Below are positions 9,481-18,035 of a DNA stretch of 64,000 bases, piece by piece; within the stretch, counting starts at the first letter, position 1; each line of letters opens with the position of its first letter. Below the pieces are notes generated by a model. It ran no database searches and was not told where the DNA came from. It saw only the letters and a list, made by a program, of their open reading frames with translations. The translations under genes and the position numbers were made by a program. The stretch covers positions 33,307 to 97,306 of the forward strand of contig CAMDFO010000007.1 in the NCBI GenBank assembly GCA_945897515.1, written 5' to 3'. The DNA comes from Rhodoplanes serenus (GTDB lineage Bacteria > Pseudomonadota > Alphaproteobacteria > Rhizobiales > Xanthobacteraceae).

Positions 9481-10344
9481 ATGACCTCTGTGCTCGGCGT
9501 CCTGTTCGACGGATTCGCCTACGGCATGCTGCTGTTCCTGCTGTCGGTCGGGCTGTCGGTGACGCTCGGGATGATGAATTTCGTCAACCTGGCACACTGC
9601 AGCTTCGGCATGATCGGCGGCTATGTCACCGTCACGCTGATGAACAGCATGGGGTGGCCGTTCCTGGCCACCCTGCCGATGGCATTCATCGCAGCGGCGG
9701 CCACCAGCGTGGTGTTCGAACGCACCATGTTCCGCCGCCTCTACCGCGCAAGCGATCTCGACCAGTGCCTGCTCACGATCGGTCTGGTTTTCGCGTCGGT
9801 TGCCGCGGCGGCCTACATCTACGGCACCATCCAGCAACCGGTAAACCTGCCGTCGTATCTGCGCGGCTCCTATCAGGTCATGGGCGTCACGCTTGGGGCT
9901 TATCGGCTCTTCCTGATCGCGTTCTCGCTGGTCGTCACCGCGGTGCTGGTGATCTCGCTGGAATACACCCGCTTCGGCGCGCAGGTTCGCGCCGCGGTGG
10001 ACAACCAGCGCATGGCGCGCGGATTGGGCATTAACGTCGATGGCGCATTCGCCATCACCTTTGCGCTCGGCAGCGGCCTTGCAGGACTGGGCGGCGCGCT
10101 CGCCATCGACATCGTCGGTCTCGATCCGTCGTTCGCGCTGGCCTATCTAGTGTACGTGCTGATCGTGGTTTCGGTCGGCGGCCTGGGCTCGATCGGCGGT
10201 TCGTTCGTCGCAGCCACGCTGCTGGGCATCAGCGACATGGCCGGCAAGTATTATTTTCCGGAGATCGGCTCGTTCCTGATCTATCTGGTGATGATCAGTC
10301 TCCTGATGTGGCGGCCTGCCGGGCTGTTCGGGAGGCGTGCATGA
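9481..10344 (+). CDS. livH: Liv-type ABC permease LivH
   Basis: A 287-residue inner-membrane permease of the LivH family with about eight hydrophobic segments. The conserved N-terminal block GLSVTLGMMNFVNLAHCSF (residues 23-41) and the C-terminal VVSVGGLGSIGGSFVAA cytoplasmic-loop motif are diagnostic. It pairs with LivM; its stop overlaps the livM start in an ATGA, showing translational coupling. Substrate specificity is set by the two upstream binding proteins. Confidence 0.92.
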   Translation: MTSVLGVLFDGFAYGMLLFLLSVGLSVTLGMMNFVNLAHCSFGMIGGYVTVTLMNSMGWPFLATLPMAFIAAAATSVVFERTMFRRLYRASDLDQCLLTIGLVFASVAAAAYIYGTIQQPVNLPSYLRGSYQVMGVTLGAYRLFLIAFSLVVTAVLVISLEYTRFGAQVRAAVDNQRMARGLGINVDGAFAITFALGSGLAGLGGALAIDIVGLDPSFALAYLVYVLIVVSVGGLGSIGGSFVAATLLGISDMAGKYYFPEIGSFLIYLVMISLLMWRPAGLFGRRA

Positions 10345-11372
10345 CGAGCACGGACGGCGCGCTCGCGGGACCGCAGCAGTATCTCCGTGCGCAGCAGCGC
10401 TGGCGCGCGATCGAGATCGTGTTCTGGCTGTCGCTGCTGCTGCCGTTCGTGGTGACCCCGAATTATCTCGTGCTGGCGAGCCAGGTCGCGATCACCGCGC
10501 TGTTCGCGTTATCGCTCGACCTGATCCTGGGTTACGCCGGCATTGTCTCGCTCGGGCACGCCGCATTCTTCGGCTTCGGCGCTTACACCGCGGGCATTCT
10601 CTCCAAGCACGGCTGGGGCGAGCCGCTCACCGGATTGCTGATCTCCGGCTTCGCCGCCGGCCTGCTTGGCTATCTGATGAGCTTCATCATCGCACGCTTC
10701 CGCCATCTCGCGCTGATCATGATCACGCTCGGCTTCGGCTTCCTATTGCTGGAGCTCGCAAACAGCCTGGGCTGGCTGACCGGCGGCGCCGACGGGTTGC
10801 AGGGCGTCAAGACCTGGCCGCTGCTGGGCATGTTCAAGTTCGACCTGTGGGGCGTCACGTCCTATTGGTATTCGCTGATCGTGCTGTTCATCCTGTTCCT
10901 GGTATGCCGACGGCTGATCAACTCACCATTCGGGCTGTCGCTGCGCGGCATCCGCGAGAACGCCGTCCGCATGCGCGCCGTCGGAGCGGAAAGCCGCGCG
11001 CATCTGCAGAAGATCTACACCATCTCCGCCGCCATCGCCGGTATCGCCGGCGCGCTGCTGACGCAGACGACCGACACGGTGTCGCTCGGCGTGCTGAATT
11101 TCGAGCGGTCGGCCGACGTACTGGTCATTCTTATTCTCGGCGGCGCCGGCCGGCTGTACGGCGGCATCATCGGCGCGATCATTTTCCTGGTGGCGCGCGA
11201 CCAGTTTTCCGGCATCAACCCGCAATACTGGTACTTCCCGATCGGCGTGCTGCTGGTCGTGGTCGTGCTGTTCCTGCCGAACGGCATCCTCGGCGGGCTC
11301 GCGCAGATCGTCGAATCCGAGCGCTGGCAGCGCTGGACGGCCAATCTGACGCCATGGCGGAAAAAGCCATGA
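10341..11372 (+). CDS. livM: Liv-type ABC permease LivM
   Basis: A 343-residue LivM-type permease. The LDLILGYAGIVSLGHAAFFG block and the cytoplasmic-loop RGIRENAVRMRAVG motif (contact with the ATPases) identify it, as does VILILGGAGRLYGGIIGA near the C-terminus. I chose the ATG at 10341, which overlaps the livH stop and has GGGAGG upstream. The stop overlaps the livG start (ATGA). Membrane partner of LivH in the first Liv importer. Confidence 0.92.
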   Translation: MTSTDGALAGPQQYLRAQQRWRAIEIVFWLSLLLPFVVTPNYLVLASQVAITALFALSLDLILGYAGIVSLGHAAFFGFGAYTAGILSKHGWGEPLTGLLISGFAAGLLGYLMSFIIARFRHLALIMITLGFGFLLLELANSLGWLTGGADGLQGVKTWPLLGMFKFDLWGVTSYWYSLIVLFILFLVCRRLINSPFGLSLRGIRENAVRMRAVGAESRAHLQKIYTISAAIAGIAGALLTQTTDTVSLGVLNFERSADVLVILILGGAGRLYGGIIGAIIFLVARDQFSGINPQYWYFPIGVLLVVVVLFLPNGILGGLAQIVESERWQRWTANLTPWRKKP

Positions 11373-12116
11373 GCACGCCTGCCCTCTCCACGCGCGGCCT
11401 GAACAAGAACTTCGGTTCGCTGGTGGTCGCAAGCGACATCGAGATCGAGCTGCCGCAAGGCGTGCGCTACGCGCTGATCGGGCCGAACGGCGCGGGCAAG
11501 ACCACGCTGATCAACCTGATGACCGGCATGTTGAAGCCGGACGGCGGGCAGATCCAGCTTGGCGGCGAGGAGATCACCGCACTCGGGCCCGAAGCACGGG
11601 TGCGGCGCGGGCTGGTCCGCACCTTCCAGATCAACAGCCTGTTTCCTCATCTCAACCCGCTGGAGGCGGTGACGCTGGCGGTTTGCGAGCGCCAGGAGGT
11701 TTCGCGCACCTGGTGGAAGCCGATCACCGCCTACAGCGCCGAGGTCGACGAGGCCTACGGCATTCTCAAAACTCTGATGCTGGCGCAGGTTTGCTATCGC
11801 CAGACCCGTGAGCTGGCCTACGGCCAGCAGCGGCTCTTGGAGATCGCGCTGGCGCTTGCGACCAGGCCCAAGGTGCTGCTGCTCGACGAGCCGGCCGCGG
11901 GCGTGCCGCGCGACGAGAGCGCCGAGCTGTTCGCGGCCGTCACCAATCTGTCGCAGGACATCACCGTGTTATTCATCGAGCACGACATGGACTTCGTGTT
12001 CCGCTTTGCCAGCCGCATCATTGTCATGGTCGGCGGCCGCATCCTGGTCGAGGGCACGCCGGACGAAATTTCGGCCGATCCGCGGGTGCGCGAGGTCTAC
12101 CTCGGGAGCGCGCATC

Positions 12117-12124
<8 letters not shown>
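11369..12124 (+). CDS. livG: Liv-type ABC ATPase LivG
   Basis: A 251-residue ATP-binding subunit. Walker A GPNGAGKTT is at residues 38-46, the signature region AYGQQRLLEIALAL replaces the textbook LSGGQ with a YGQQR form usual for LivG, Walker B is VLLLDEPAAG, and the switch histidine follows in FIEHD. Start at 11369 overlaps the livM stop; an in-frame ATG five codons earlier (11354) is an alternative. Its last eight bases overlap livF. Confidence 0.92.
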
Positions 12125-12836
<712 letters not shown>

Positions 12837-12860
12837 CGCGCGCTTCGAACGCTTTCCACC

Positions 12861-12971
12861 GTCCTCATCCTGAGGAGCCGCCGAAGGCGGCGTCTCGAAG
12901 GATGGCGGCGAGTCCCGTCCTTGCCCATGCTTCGAGACGCATCGCTTCGCGATGCTCCTCAGCATGAGGTC
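12861..12971. repeat. intergenic palindromic repeat (CCTCATCCTGAGGAG type)
   Basis: A 111-base imperfect palindrome. It opens with CCTCATCCTGAGGAG, contains CGTCTCGAAGGATGG, and closes with CTTCGAGACG followed by GCTCCTCAGCATGAGG. The outer arms pair with each other and inner arms form smaller hairpins. It sits between the convergent 3' ends of livF and the minus-strand gene at 13033. Confidence 0.7.
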
Positions 12972-13032
12972 GAAGAAAAACTGACGCCGCGGGAAAGAGA
13001 CCCACGGCGCGCAGTTCCGTGTCATGCAACAA

Positions 13033-13926
13033 TCAACTCGCCAGGCGGATCACGGCGTTGTCGTAGGCCTGGGAGCCGAGATCGTTGTTTTCGATGATGC
13101 CGCGCTCGGCGATCCAAGCCCGCGAATCCTCGAAGATCTCGCGCGAATACGGCTCGAACACGATGCGCTCGCCGGGGCCCCAGCGGCGCGTGTCCATGGT
13201 GTCGTGGAAGCGCTTCGGGAACTCGTTCTTGTAGTGCTTGGTGTAAAGCTCCGGCCGCAGATCGATGTCGGCCTGCGCCCGCCTCAGAGCGCGGAAGAAC
13301 TTCTGCACGTCCTCCATGTCCGGATCGCCGGTGAGCATGGTCGCCATCATGAAGGTGCAGTCGACCACCTTCCGGAAGCCGAGCTGCTCGGCGTAATAGT
13401 AAGGTCCGGAGAACAGCGTGCAGGCCGGCACCTCGCCGTTGAGCAGCTTCTCCATGCGGCCGAACACCAGCCCGTCCTTGAACGACAGGTTGATCTTGTC
13501 CTGCGGCATGAACTGCTCGAGCGCCTGGATGGTGGCGTAGTGGCTGCCGGACTGGTAGCCGACCGAGATCGGCACGCCGGCGAGGTCCTCGGGCTTCTTC
13601 ACGGGAGAATCCGCCGGCACGAAGATGCCGCAGGTCGAGACCTGATAGACGTCGCCGTAGAGCTTGCCGTGGCCCTTGGTGGCCGCGACGTTCACGGTCC
13701 AGTGACAGGCGCAGGAGATGTCGGACTTGCGGCCGCGCTCGAAGGTCTGCATCGCGCCGATCTTGTCGCCGAGCTGCTGCGACGCGCCGTCGCTCGACTG
13801 CACGAGCTCGCGGAAGATGTAATCGAGCCCTTCGTTTTTGAAGTAGCCCTTCTCCTCGGCGACCCATTCCTGGAGCCGGAAGTGCGGCTCGATGATGAAT
13901 TTTTCCTTTGTTGCTTCCTTGGCCAT
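13033..13926 (-). CDS. NMT1/SsuA-like periplasmic-binding-fold protein without signal peptide
   Basis: A 297-residue protein of the NMT1/THI5-like type-II periplasmic binding fold, shown by FRLQEWVAEEKGYFKNEGL near residue 17 and the GYQSGSHYATIQALEQF hinge block. Unlike transport receptors it starts MAKEATKEKFIIEPHF with no signal peptide and no lipobox, so it is predicted to be cytosolic. A CxCH cluster (SCACHW) lies near residue 63. An excellent GGAGGA site precedes the ATG, so the start is not in doubt. No ABC permease or ATPase of its own type is adjacent. Cytosolic members of this fold include enzymes such as 4,5-dihydroxyphthalate decarboxylase; function here is unknown. Confidence 0.8.
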   Translation of the reverse strand: MAKEATKEKFIIEPHFRLQEWVAEEKGYFKNEGLDYIFRELVQSSDGASQQLGDKIGAMQTFERGRKSDISCACHWTVNVAATKGHGKLYGDVYQVSTCGIFVPADSPVKKPEDLAGVPISVGYQSGSHYATIQALEQFMPQDKINLSFKDGLVFGRMEKLLNGEVPACTLFSGPYYYAEQLGFRKVVDCTFMMATMLTGDPDMEDVQKFFRALRRAQADIDLRPELYTKHYKNEFPKRFHDTMDTRRWGPGERIVFEPYSREIFEDSRAWIAERGIIENNDLGSQAYDNAVIRLAS

Positions 13927-13996
13927 GTTCGTCCTCCGTTTTGGCAGTCAGTGGCTAGCGAGAGATTTTCCTGAATCGAGTTCCGCCGTTTGACCC

Positions 13997-14172
13997 GTCA
14001 TCCTGAGGTGCGAGCGCTTGCGAGCCTCCGCAAGTCGGCCTTGGCCGACTTGCGTACTCAACAATCCAATGTCGGGTAAACCCGACATTGGTGGATGCAC
14101 GGCCCCGATGGGGCAACAGCCGGGCCGTCGCCCTTCGAGGCTCGGCCAAGAGGCCGAGCACCTCAGGGTGAC
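13997..14172. repeat. composite palindromic repeat with nested hairpins
   Basis: A 176-base structure closed by CGTCATCCTGAGGTGC at the left and its inverse GCACCTCAGGGTGACG at the right. Inside are a perfect hairpin with arms GCAAGTCGGCC / GGCCGACTTGC at 14031-14054, another with arms CAATGTCGGG / CCCGACATTG at 14067-14090, and GCTCGGCC / GGCCGAGC near 14150. It fills most of the gap between the GntR gene and the binding-fold gene and belongs to the same broad repeat class as 12861-12971. Confidence 0.7.
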
Positions 14173-14192
14173 GGAGTGAGAGCGGATGCGCG

Positions 14193-14972
14193 TCAGCAGC
14201 ATGACGCGTCCAGCTTGCGTTTCTTCGCATGCTCCGTCACCCGCCGCGCACGGATCATCTTGACGTGGTCGTCCATCAGCTTGCGCGCGCCGGCGGCGTC
14301 GCGGATCTCGATCAGCGCCAGCAACTCCCGGTGCACGTCGTTGACGCGGCGCATGACCTGCGGCGTCAGCGCCGGGTTGCGCCGCGGCCACGACACGTGC
14401 TGCAGCGAGATAAGCTGCACCACCAGCACGCGGTTGTGCGAGGCCTCGGCGACCGCGAGGTGGAATTCCGCGCCCAATTCGGTGAAGCGCGCGCCGTCGT
14501 CCATCGCATGGTCGGCATCCACGATCAGTTGCCGCAGCCGGGCGACGTCCTCGTCGGTCGCGTTCTCGGCCGCAAGCTCGGCGGCCAGGCATTCGATGGC
14601 GCGCTGCGCGTCCATGATCTCGGCCGCGCTGACGCCGGTGAGGTCAAGCTGCACCGCCAGCGCCTCGGCGAACAGCCGCGGATTGCCGCGCGCGATCCGC
14701 GCGCCTCCCCCTTTGCCCATCCTGATCTCGACGATGCCGAGCGCCTCCAGCGTGCGCAGCGCATCGCGCGCCACGATCCGGCTCACGCCGTAGCGCGTGC
14801 CGAGGTCGTTCTCGGTGCCGAGGAAATCGCCGGGCTTGAGCTTTTTGGCGAACAGCGCGTCGCGCACATCGGTCACGATCTGCGAGGACAGCGAACCGGA
14901 GCGGCCGGGAAAGAAAATCCGGCCGGGGACCTGGCTCGCAATCGGCGATCGGTGCGTCGTCATGAGCGGCAT
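14193..14972 (-). CDS. GntR-family transcriptional regulator (FadR/FCD subfamily)
   Basis: A 259-residue DNA-binding regulator. The winged helix-turn-helix occupies roughly residues 27-95 (LGTRYGVSRIVARDALRTLE is the recognition region), and the C-terminal helical FCD ligand-binding domain follows to about 240, with acidic/histidine positions (D, H, H) typical of metal-dependent FCD sensors. Such proteins sense organic acids. The ATG at 14972 is in an AT-rich leader without a clear ribosome site; an ATG three codons later is an alternative. A possible autoregulatory site is at 14998-15010. Likely targets are the neighbouring transport genes, but this is inference. Confidence 0.88.
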   Translation of the reverse strand: MPLMTTHRSPIASQVPGRIFFPGRSGSLSSQIVTDVRDALFAKKLKPGDFLGTENDLGTRYGVSRIVARDALRTLEALGIVEIRMGKGGGARIARGNPRLFAEALAVQLDLTGVSAAEIMDAQRAIECLAAELAAENATDEDVARLRQLIVDADHAMDDGARFTELGAEFHLAVAEASHNRVLVVQLISLQHVSWPRRNPALTPQVMRRVNDVHRELLALIEIRDAAGARKLMDDHVKMIRARRVTEHAKKRKLDASCC

Positions 14973-14997
14973 TTTAGGCTTTTGGGATAAGCTAGTA

Positions 14998-15010
14998 AAG
15001 ATATCATCTT
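14998..15010. promoter_or_regulatory. candidate operator upstream of the GntR gene
   Basis: Inverted repeat AAGAT-ATC-ATCTT in an AT-rich stretch 26 bases upstream of the GntR start. Arms are five bases with a three-base spacer, the size of FadR-type half-sites. This is position-based inference; no second copy was found in the window. Confidence 0.35.
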
Positions 15011-15050
15011 ATAATTTTTGCCACGGGTTTCCGCCTTCCGGGGTGGGGTG

Positions 15051-15179
15051 CGGCGCCCGGTCGCCGTCTCGTTGTCCCCTCGGAAAGTCCGAGGGGGTGA
15101 AGCGCCGACAGGCGCTGGTGCGGAACGCCGCACCCGTGGCCCGCCTCGCGGTCGGGCCTGTCCCTTCATCGGAAGGGAC
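15051..15179. repeat. array of six adjacent perfect hairpins
   Basis: Six perfect inverted repeats follow one another: CGGCG/CGCCG (15051-15066), CCCCTCGGA/TCCGAGGGG (15076-15096, loop AAG), AGCGCC/GGCGCT (15101-15116, loop GACA), GGTGCGG/CCGCACC (15117-15134, loop AACG), GGCCCG/CGGGCC (15138-15158), GTCCCTTC/GAAGGGAC (15160-15179, loop ATCG). Three stems have four-base loops and several abut directly. The surrounding 14973-15631 interval has no convincing gene; short frames across it run through the hairpins. It may be a mobile repeat or a structured RNA. Confidence 0.65.
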
Positions 15180-15631
15180 GCCAGCCGATAACGCCGGCCG
15201 GCACGCCTTTCGGCGCTCCACCGCGGCATTTAACAATCCCGGGCCAAGCTTCTTGAACCCGGCATTTGCGCCGGGCCAATGCAGTCAGCACCTGACAGAG
15301 CGACCCTAGTATCGCCCGGTTGATGCCCGGAACCGCCCGAGTGCGAGGTTACGAGCCCCGCCCGCAGGCCGCCGCACCCCATCCCGTTCAAAGATCGTCT
15401 CATGAGAACGTCCCTCGGCTGGATGGGATGAAGGACTATAAAGCTATTAAAGGAATAAAGTCAATCACAGAACTCGTAACAACAGGAGCCGTGGGTAGCA
15501 GGCAATCCGAACCGAGCACCAACGGGCCACGCTCCAACCCCGCGTTCTTTCGGCGGTCCAGATAAAGGAATATCGCCTTAGATTGCTGTGGAAGTTGAGC
15601 GGGCTATATTAGGCCAACAGGGAGTCGCCTC

Positions 15632-15868
15632 TTGGATCAAAGCCGAACCTTCGCCGTGGTGCTTGAGCCTGAGGACGATGGCGGATTCATCGTCCGCGTC
15701 CCCGCCTTTCCGGAGATCGTCACCTATGGCAAAGACGAGCGCGAGGCGCTGGCCATGGCAGAGGATGCAATCCGGCTTGTGATTGCCGACTGCGCCGCGC
15801 GCGGCGAGCCCATCTCCGGCGGCGGACCGCCGCGCATCCGCGAAATCACCGTCACACTTGCGGCATGA
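15632..15868 (+). CDS. hicB: HicB-family antitoxin
   Basis: A 78-residue HicB-type antitoxin with the partially degraded RNase-H-like fold; the pattern VVLEPEDDGGFIVRVPAFPEIVTYGKD is typical, as is the following helix with EAL-MAEDAI. It would neutralise the HicA RNase encoded next. No C-terminal DNA-binding domain is present. Translation appears to start at a TTG with AGGGAG eight bases upstream; no ATG fits. The stop overlaps the hicA ATG (ATGA). The order antitoxin-toxin is the reverse of E. coli hicAB but common in other bacteria. Confidence 0.85.
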   Translation: MDQSRTFAVVLEPEDDGGFIVRVPAFPEIVTYGKDEREALAMAEDAIRLVIADCAARGEPISGGGPPRIREITVTLAA

Positions 15869-16095
15869 ATGAGCGGCTGCCAGCCGTAACAGCGCGCCAA
15901 GCGATCCGCGCGCTGGAGCGCGCGGGCTTTGTGGTGTCGCGAACGTCGGGCAGCCATTGCCGCCTCATTCACGCGCGCGATCCAACGCGCAAGTTGACGG
16001 TGCCGGTTCATAGTGGGGACCTCAAGCGCGGTACGCTGCGGGCGATCATCGCGCAATCCGGAATGACGGTAGCGGAGTTCATGGCATTGCTGTAG
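15865..16095 (+). CDS. hicA: HicA-family mRNA interferase toxin
   Basis: A 76-residue HicA (YcfA) toxin with a double-stranded-RNA-binding-like fold. The N-terminal helix RQAIRALERAGFVVSR leads to the SGSH motif whose His31 is the catalytic residue, followed by the basic strand RLIHARDPTRKLTVPVH and the C-terminal helix. It starts within the hicB stop, so synthesis is coupled to the antitoxin. The pair appears intact and lies next to the hairpin array, a setting consistent with an acquired module. Confidence 0.87.
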   Translation: MNERLPAVTARQAIRALERAGFVVSRTSGSHCRLIHARDPTRKLTVPVHSGDLKRGTLRAIIAQSGMTVAEFMALL

Positions 16096-16200
16096 CGCCT
16101 GCCCCGGAATGACGGCGCATGCGCTCGCTTTCCATTGCCCGCCCACCGTGCGAATATGGCCCACAAGCTAACGAAAGCCCGCCAGGGAGCCATCGCGCCA

Positions 16201-17268
16201 ATGGAATTCGGTATTCTCTTCACGTCCCACCCCAACACCGAGGCCGAGCCGTATCCGCACCGCGGCGTACACGCGCGCGTCACCGCGCAGATCGTGCGGG
16301 CCGACGAGATCGGCTTCGACTACGCCTGGGTCGCCGAGCATCACTTCTCGAACGAATACGGCATCATGCCGGATGTGTTCGTCTATGCCGCCTATCTCGC
16401 GGCGCAGACCAAGCGGATCAAGCTCGGCACCGCGGTGGTGACGCTGCCGCTGGCCAATCCGCTGCGGGTCGCCGAGAACGCGGCGTTCCTCGACATCCTG
16501 AGCAACGGGCGCTTCGTGCTGGGGCTGGGCTCGGGCTACCGGCAGTACGAGTTCGAGGGCTTCGGCATCGACTTCGAAGGCCGCCGCGACATCCAGGAGG
16601 AAGCGGTGCCGGTGCTGCTCGATCTGCTGCACAACAAGCGCATCACCCACAAGGGCAAGCATTTCACCGCGATGGTCGACGGCGAATACGAGCTGTTCCC
16701 GCATTCGATCCAGCAGCCGCATCCGCCGATCTTCCTGGCTGGCGCTACCGAGCGCTCGATCGCGGTCGCGGCGCGCTACGGTTTCGGGCTGATGCTGTCG
16801 AGCTGGACGCCGTTCGCGGGGCTGGCCAAGCAGGTCGCGCATTACCGCAAGACGCTCGACGAGACGCCGGAGAAATGGCGCAGGAACGGCTCGCGCGGCC
16901 ACGTCGACGTGGCGCGCTGGGTCTATGTCGCGGAGACCGACGCGAAGGCCAAGCGCGAGAGCGAAGAAGGCATCATGAAGAACCTTCACCACTTCTCGTC
17001 CGGGCACACCTCGGGCTATCTCGGCACCGTGGCCAGCGCCGGCGGCGACTACGACAGCATGACCAAGGACATCATCCTGCACGGCTCGCCCGCCACCGTG
17101 GTCGAAAAGGTGCAGATCCTGCGCGACCAGGTCGGCGCGGATTCGGTGATGCTGCACTACCCGCCGTGGTACGGCCAGCAAAAGGCGCTGGCGTCGCTGG
17201 AGCTGTTCGCGAGCGAGGTGATCCCGAAGTTCAAGGATAGCGGAACGGCGAAGCGGAAGACGGCGTAG
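16201..17268 (+). CDS. LLM-class flavin-dependent oxidoreductase
   Basis: A 355-residue luciferase-like monooxygenase. Blocks seen: DYAWVAEHHFSNEYG near residue 40, GTAVVTLPLANPLRVAENAAFLD, and GRFVLGLGSGYRQYEF. The ATG at 16201 (MEFGILF) matches the usual family N-terminus and has AGGGAG upstream; longer frames to 16135 begin with TTG. It stands alone between hicBA and the minus-strand Liv operon, convergent with livF. Reduced flavin must come from elsewhere. Substrate unknown; it is only distantly similar to the protein at 4671-5810. Confidence 0.88.
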   Translation: MEFGILFTSHPNTEAEPYPHRGVHARVTAQIVRADEIGFDYAWVAEHHFSNEYGIMPDVFVYAAYLAAQTKRIKLGTAVVTLPLANPLRVAENAAFLDILSNGRFVLGLGSGYRQYEFEGFGIDFEGRRDIQEEAVPVLLDLLHNKRITHKGKHFTAMVDGEYELFPHSIQQPHPPIFLAGATERSIAVAARYGFGLMLSSWTPFAGLAKQVAHYRKTLDETPEKWRRNGSRGHVDVARWVYVAETDAKAKRESEEGIMKNLHHFSSGHTSGYLGTVASAGGDYDSMTKDIILHGSPATVVEKVQILRDQVGADSVMLHYPPWYGQQKALASLELFASEVIPKFKDSGTAKRKTA

Positions 17269-17280
17269 CTCCACCCACCG

Positions 17281-17369
17281 CTGTCATACCCCGCGAAGGC
17301 GGGGTATCCAGCCCTTTCCTGTCGAATGCCGTGGCTGCTTGATCGTCCGCCTTCGCGGACGATGACAGC
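17281..17369. repeat. intergenic palindrome (GTCATACCCCGCGAAGG type)
   Basis: An 89-base palindromic unit with outer arms CTGTCAT / ATGACAG. Each side carries its own hairpin: ACCCCGC-GAAG-GCGGGGT at the left and CGTCCGC-CTT-CGCGGACG at the right. It lies between the convergent monooxygenase and livF genes, a location where it could end both transcripts. Confidence 0.7.
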
Positions 17370-17393
17370 GGAGGCTTGCGCCGCGCGACCGCC

Positions 17394-18035
17394 CTACGCC
17401 GCCGCCACCGAGCCGCGCTCGATCCGGAACGCGCGCGACAAAAGGTCCGCGACGTGGACCTCGTTGCTCTCCGCGATCAGGATCGACACGCCCTCGGTCT
17501 TCAGGTTCGCCATCACCTCGCCCAGGCGGCGCGCCAGCGCGGGCGCCAAACCCTCGAACGGCTCGTCGAGCAGCAAAATCTTTCGCCCCGCCATCAGCGC
17601 GCGCGCCAGCGCCACCATCTTCTGCTGGCCGCCGGACAGTTCCATCGCGCGCCGGGCGCGGAAGTTCGCGACCTCCGGCATGATGGTGAAAATCCAGTCG
17701 AGCCGCTGCTCCACGCCGTCGGCCTTGGTGGTCCAGGTCGGCAGCCGGATGTTCTCCTCGACGGTGAACTGCGGCACCAGCCGGCGGTCCTCCGGCATGT
17801 AGCCGATGCCGTGCTGGACCCGCTGGTGCGCCGGCAGCGCCAACAAATCGACATCGTTCAAGGTCAGCGTACCGCTCGCCGGGATCGCGCCCATCACGGC
17901 GCGCAGCAGCGTGGTTTTCCCCGCGCCGTTCCGTCCGATCAGGCCGCACATCTCGCCCTCGTCGAGATCGAGCGAGGCGTTGCGGATGATCGGGATCGGC
18001 CCGATCGAGACGTTGAGGCCGGCGATCCTAAGCAT
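17394..18035 (-). CDS. livF: Liv-type ABC ATPase LivF (second importer)
   Basis: A 213-residue ATPase, about 25 residues shorter than the LivF at 12117-12836 because the C-terminus is trimmed. Walker A GRNGAGKTT begins at residue 34, signature LSGGQQKMVALARAL, Walker B ILLLDEPFEGL. The switch position, normally histidine after a VEQ/IEQ strand, reads AESNEVHVADLL, so the usual EQ-(H/N) is replaced by ES-N. It overlaps the livG stop by eight bases and is the last gene of the second Liv importer. Confidence 0.9.
   Translation of the reverse strand: MLRIAGLNVSIGPIPIIRNASLDLDEGEMCGLIGRNGAGKTTLLRAVMGAIPASGTLTLNDVDLLALPAHQRVQHGIGYMPEDRRLVPQFTVEENIRLPTWTTKADGVEQRLDWIFTIMPEVANFRARRAMELSGGQQKMVALARALMAGRKILLLDEPFEGLAPALARRLGEVMANLKTEGVSILIAESNEVHVADLLSRAFRIERGSVAAA

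Noticed and set aside
8242..9837. A 531-codon minus-strand frame
   Set aside because: Antisense to the second LivK and the start of LivH; composition is that of a shadow frame.
15051..15179. CRISPR array
   Set aside because: The hairpins have different sequences and no regular repeat-spacer spacing, and no cas genes are present.
14797..15309. Frames of 60-170 codons across the GntR leader and hairpin array
   Set aside because: They run through inverted repeats, lack ribosome sites and have Pro/Arg/Gly-rich translations without any recognisable domain.
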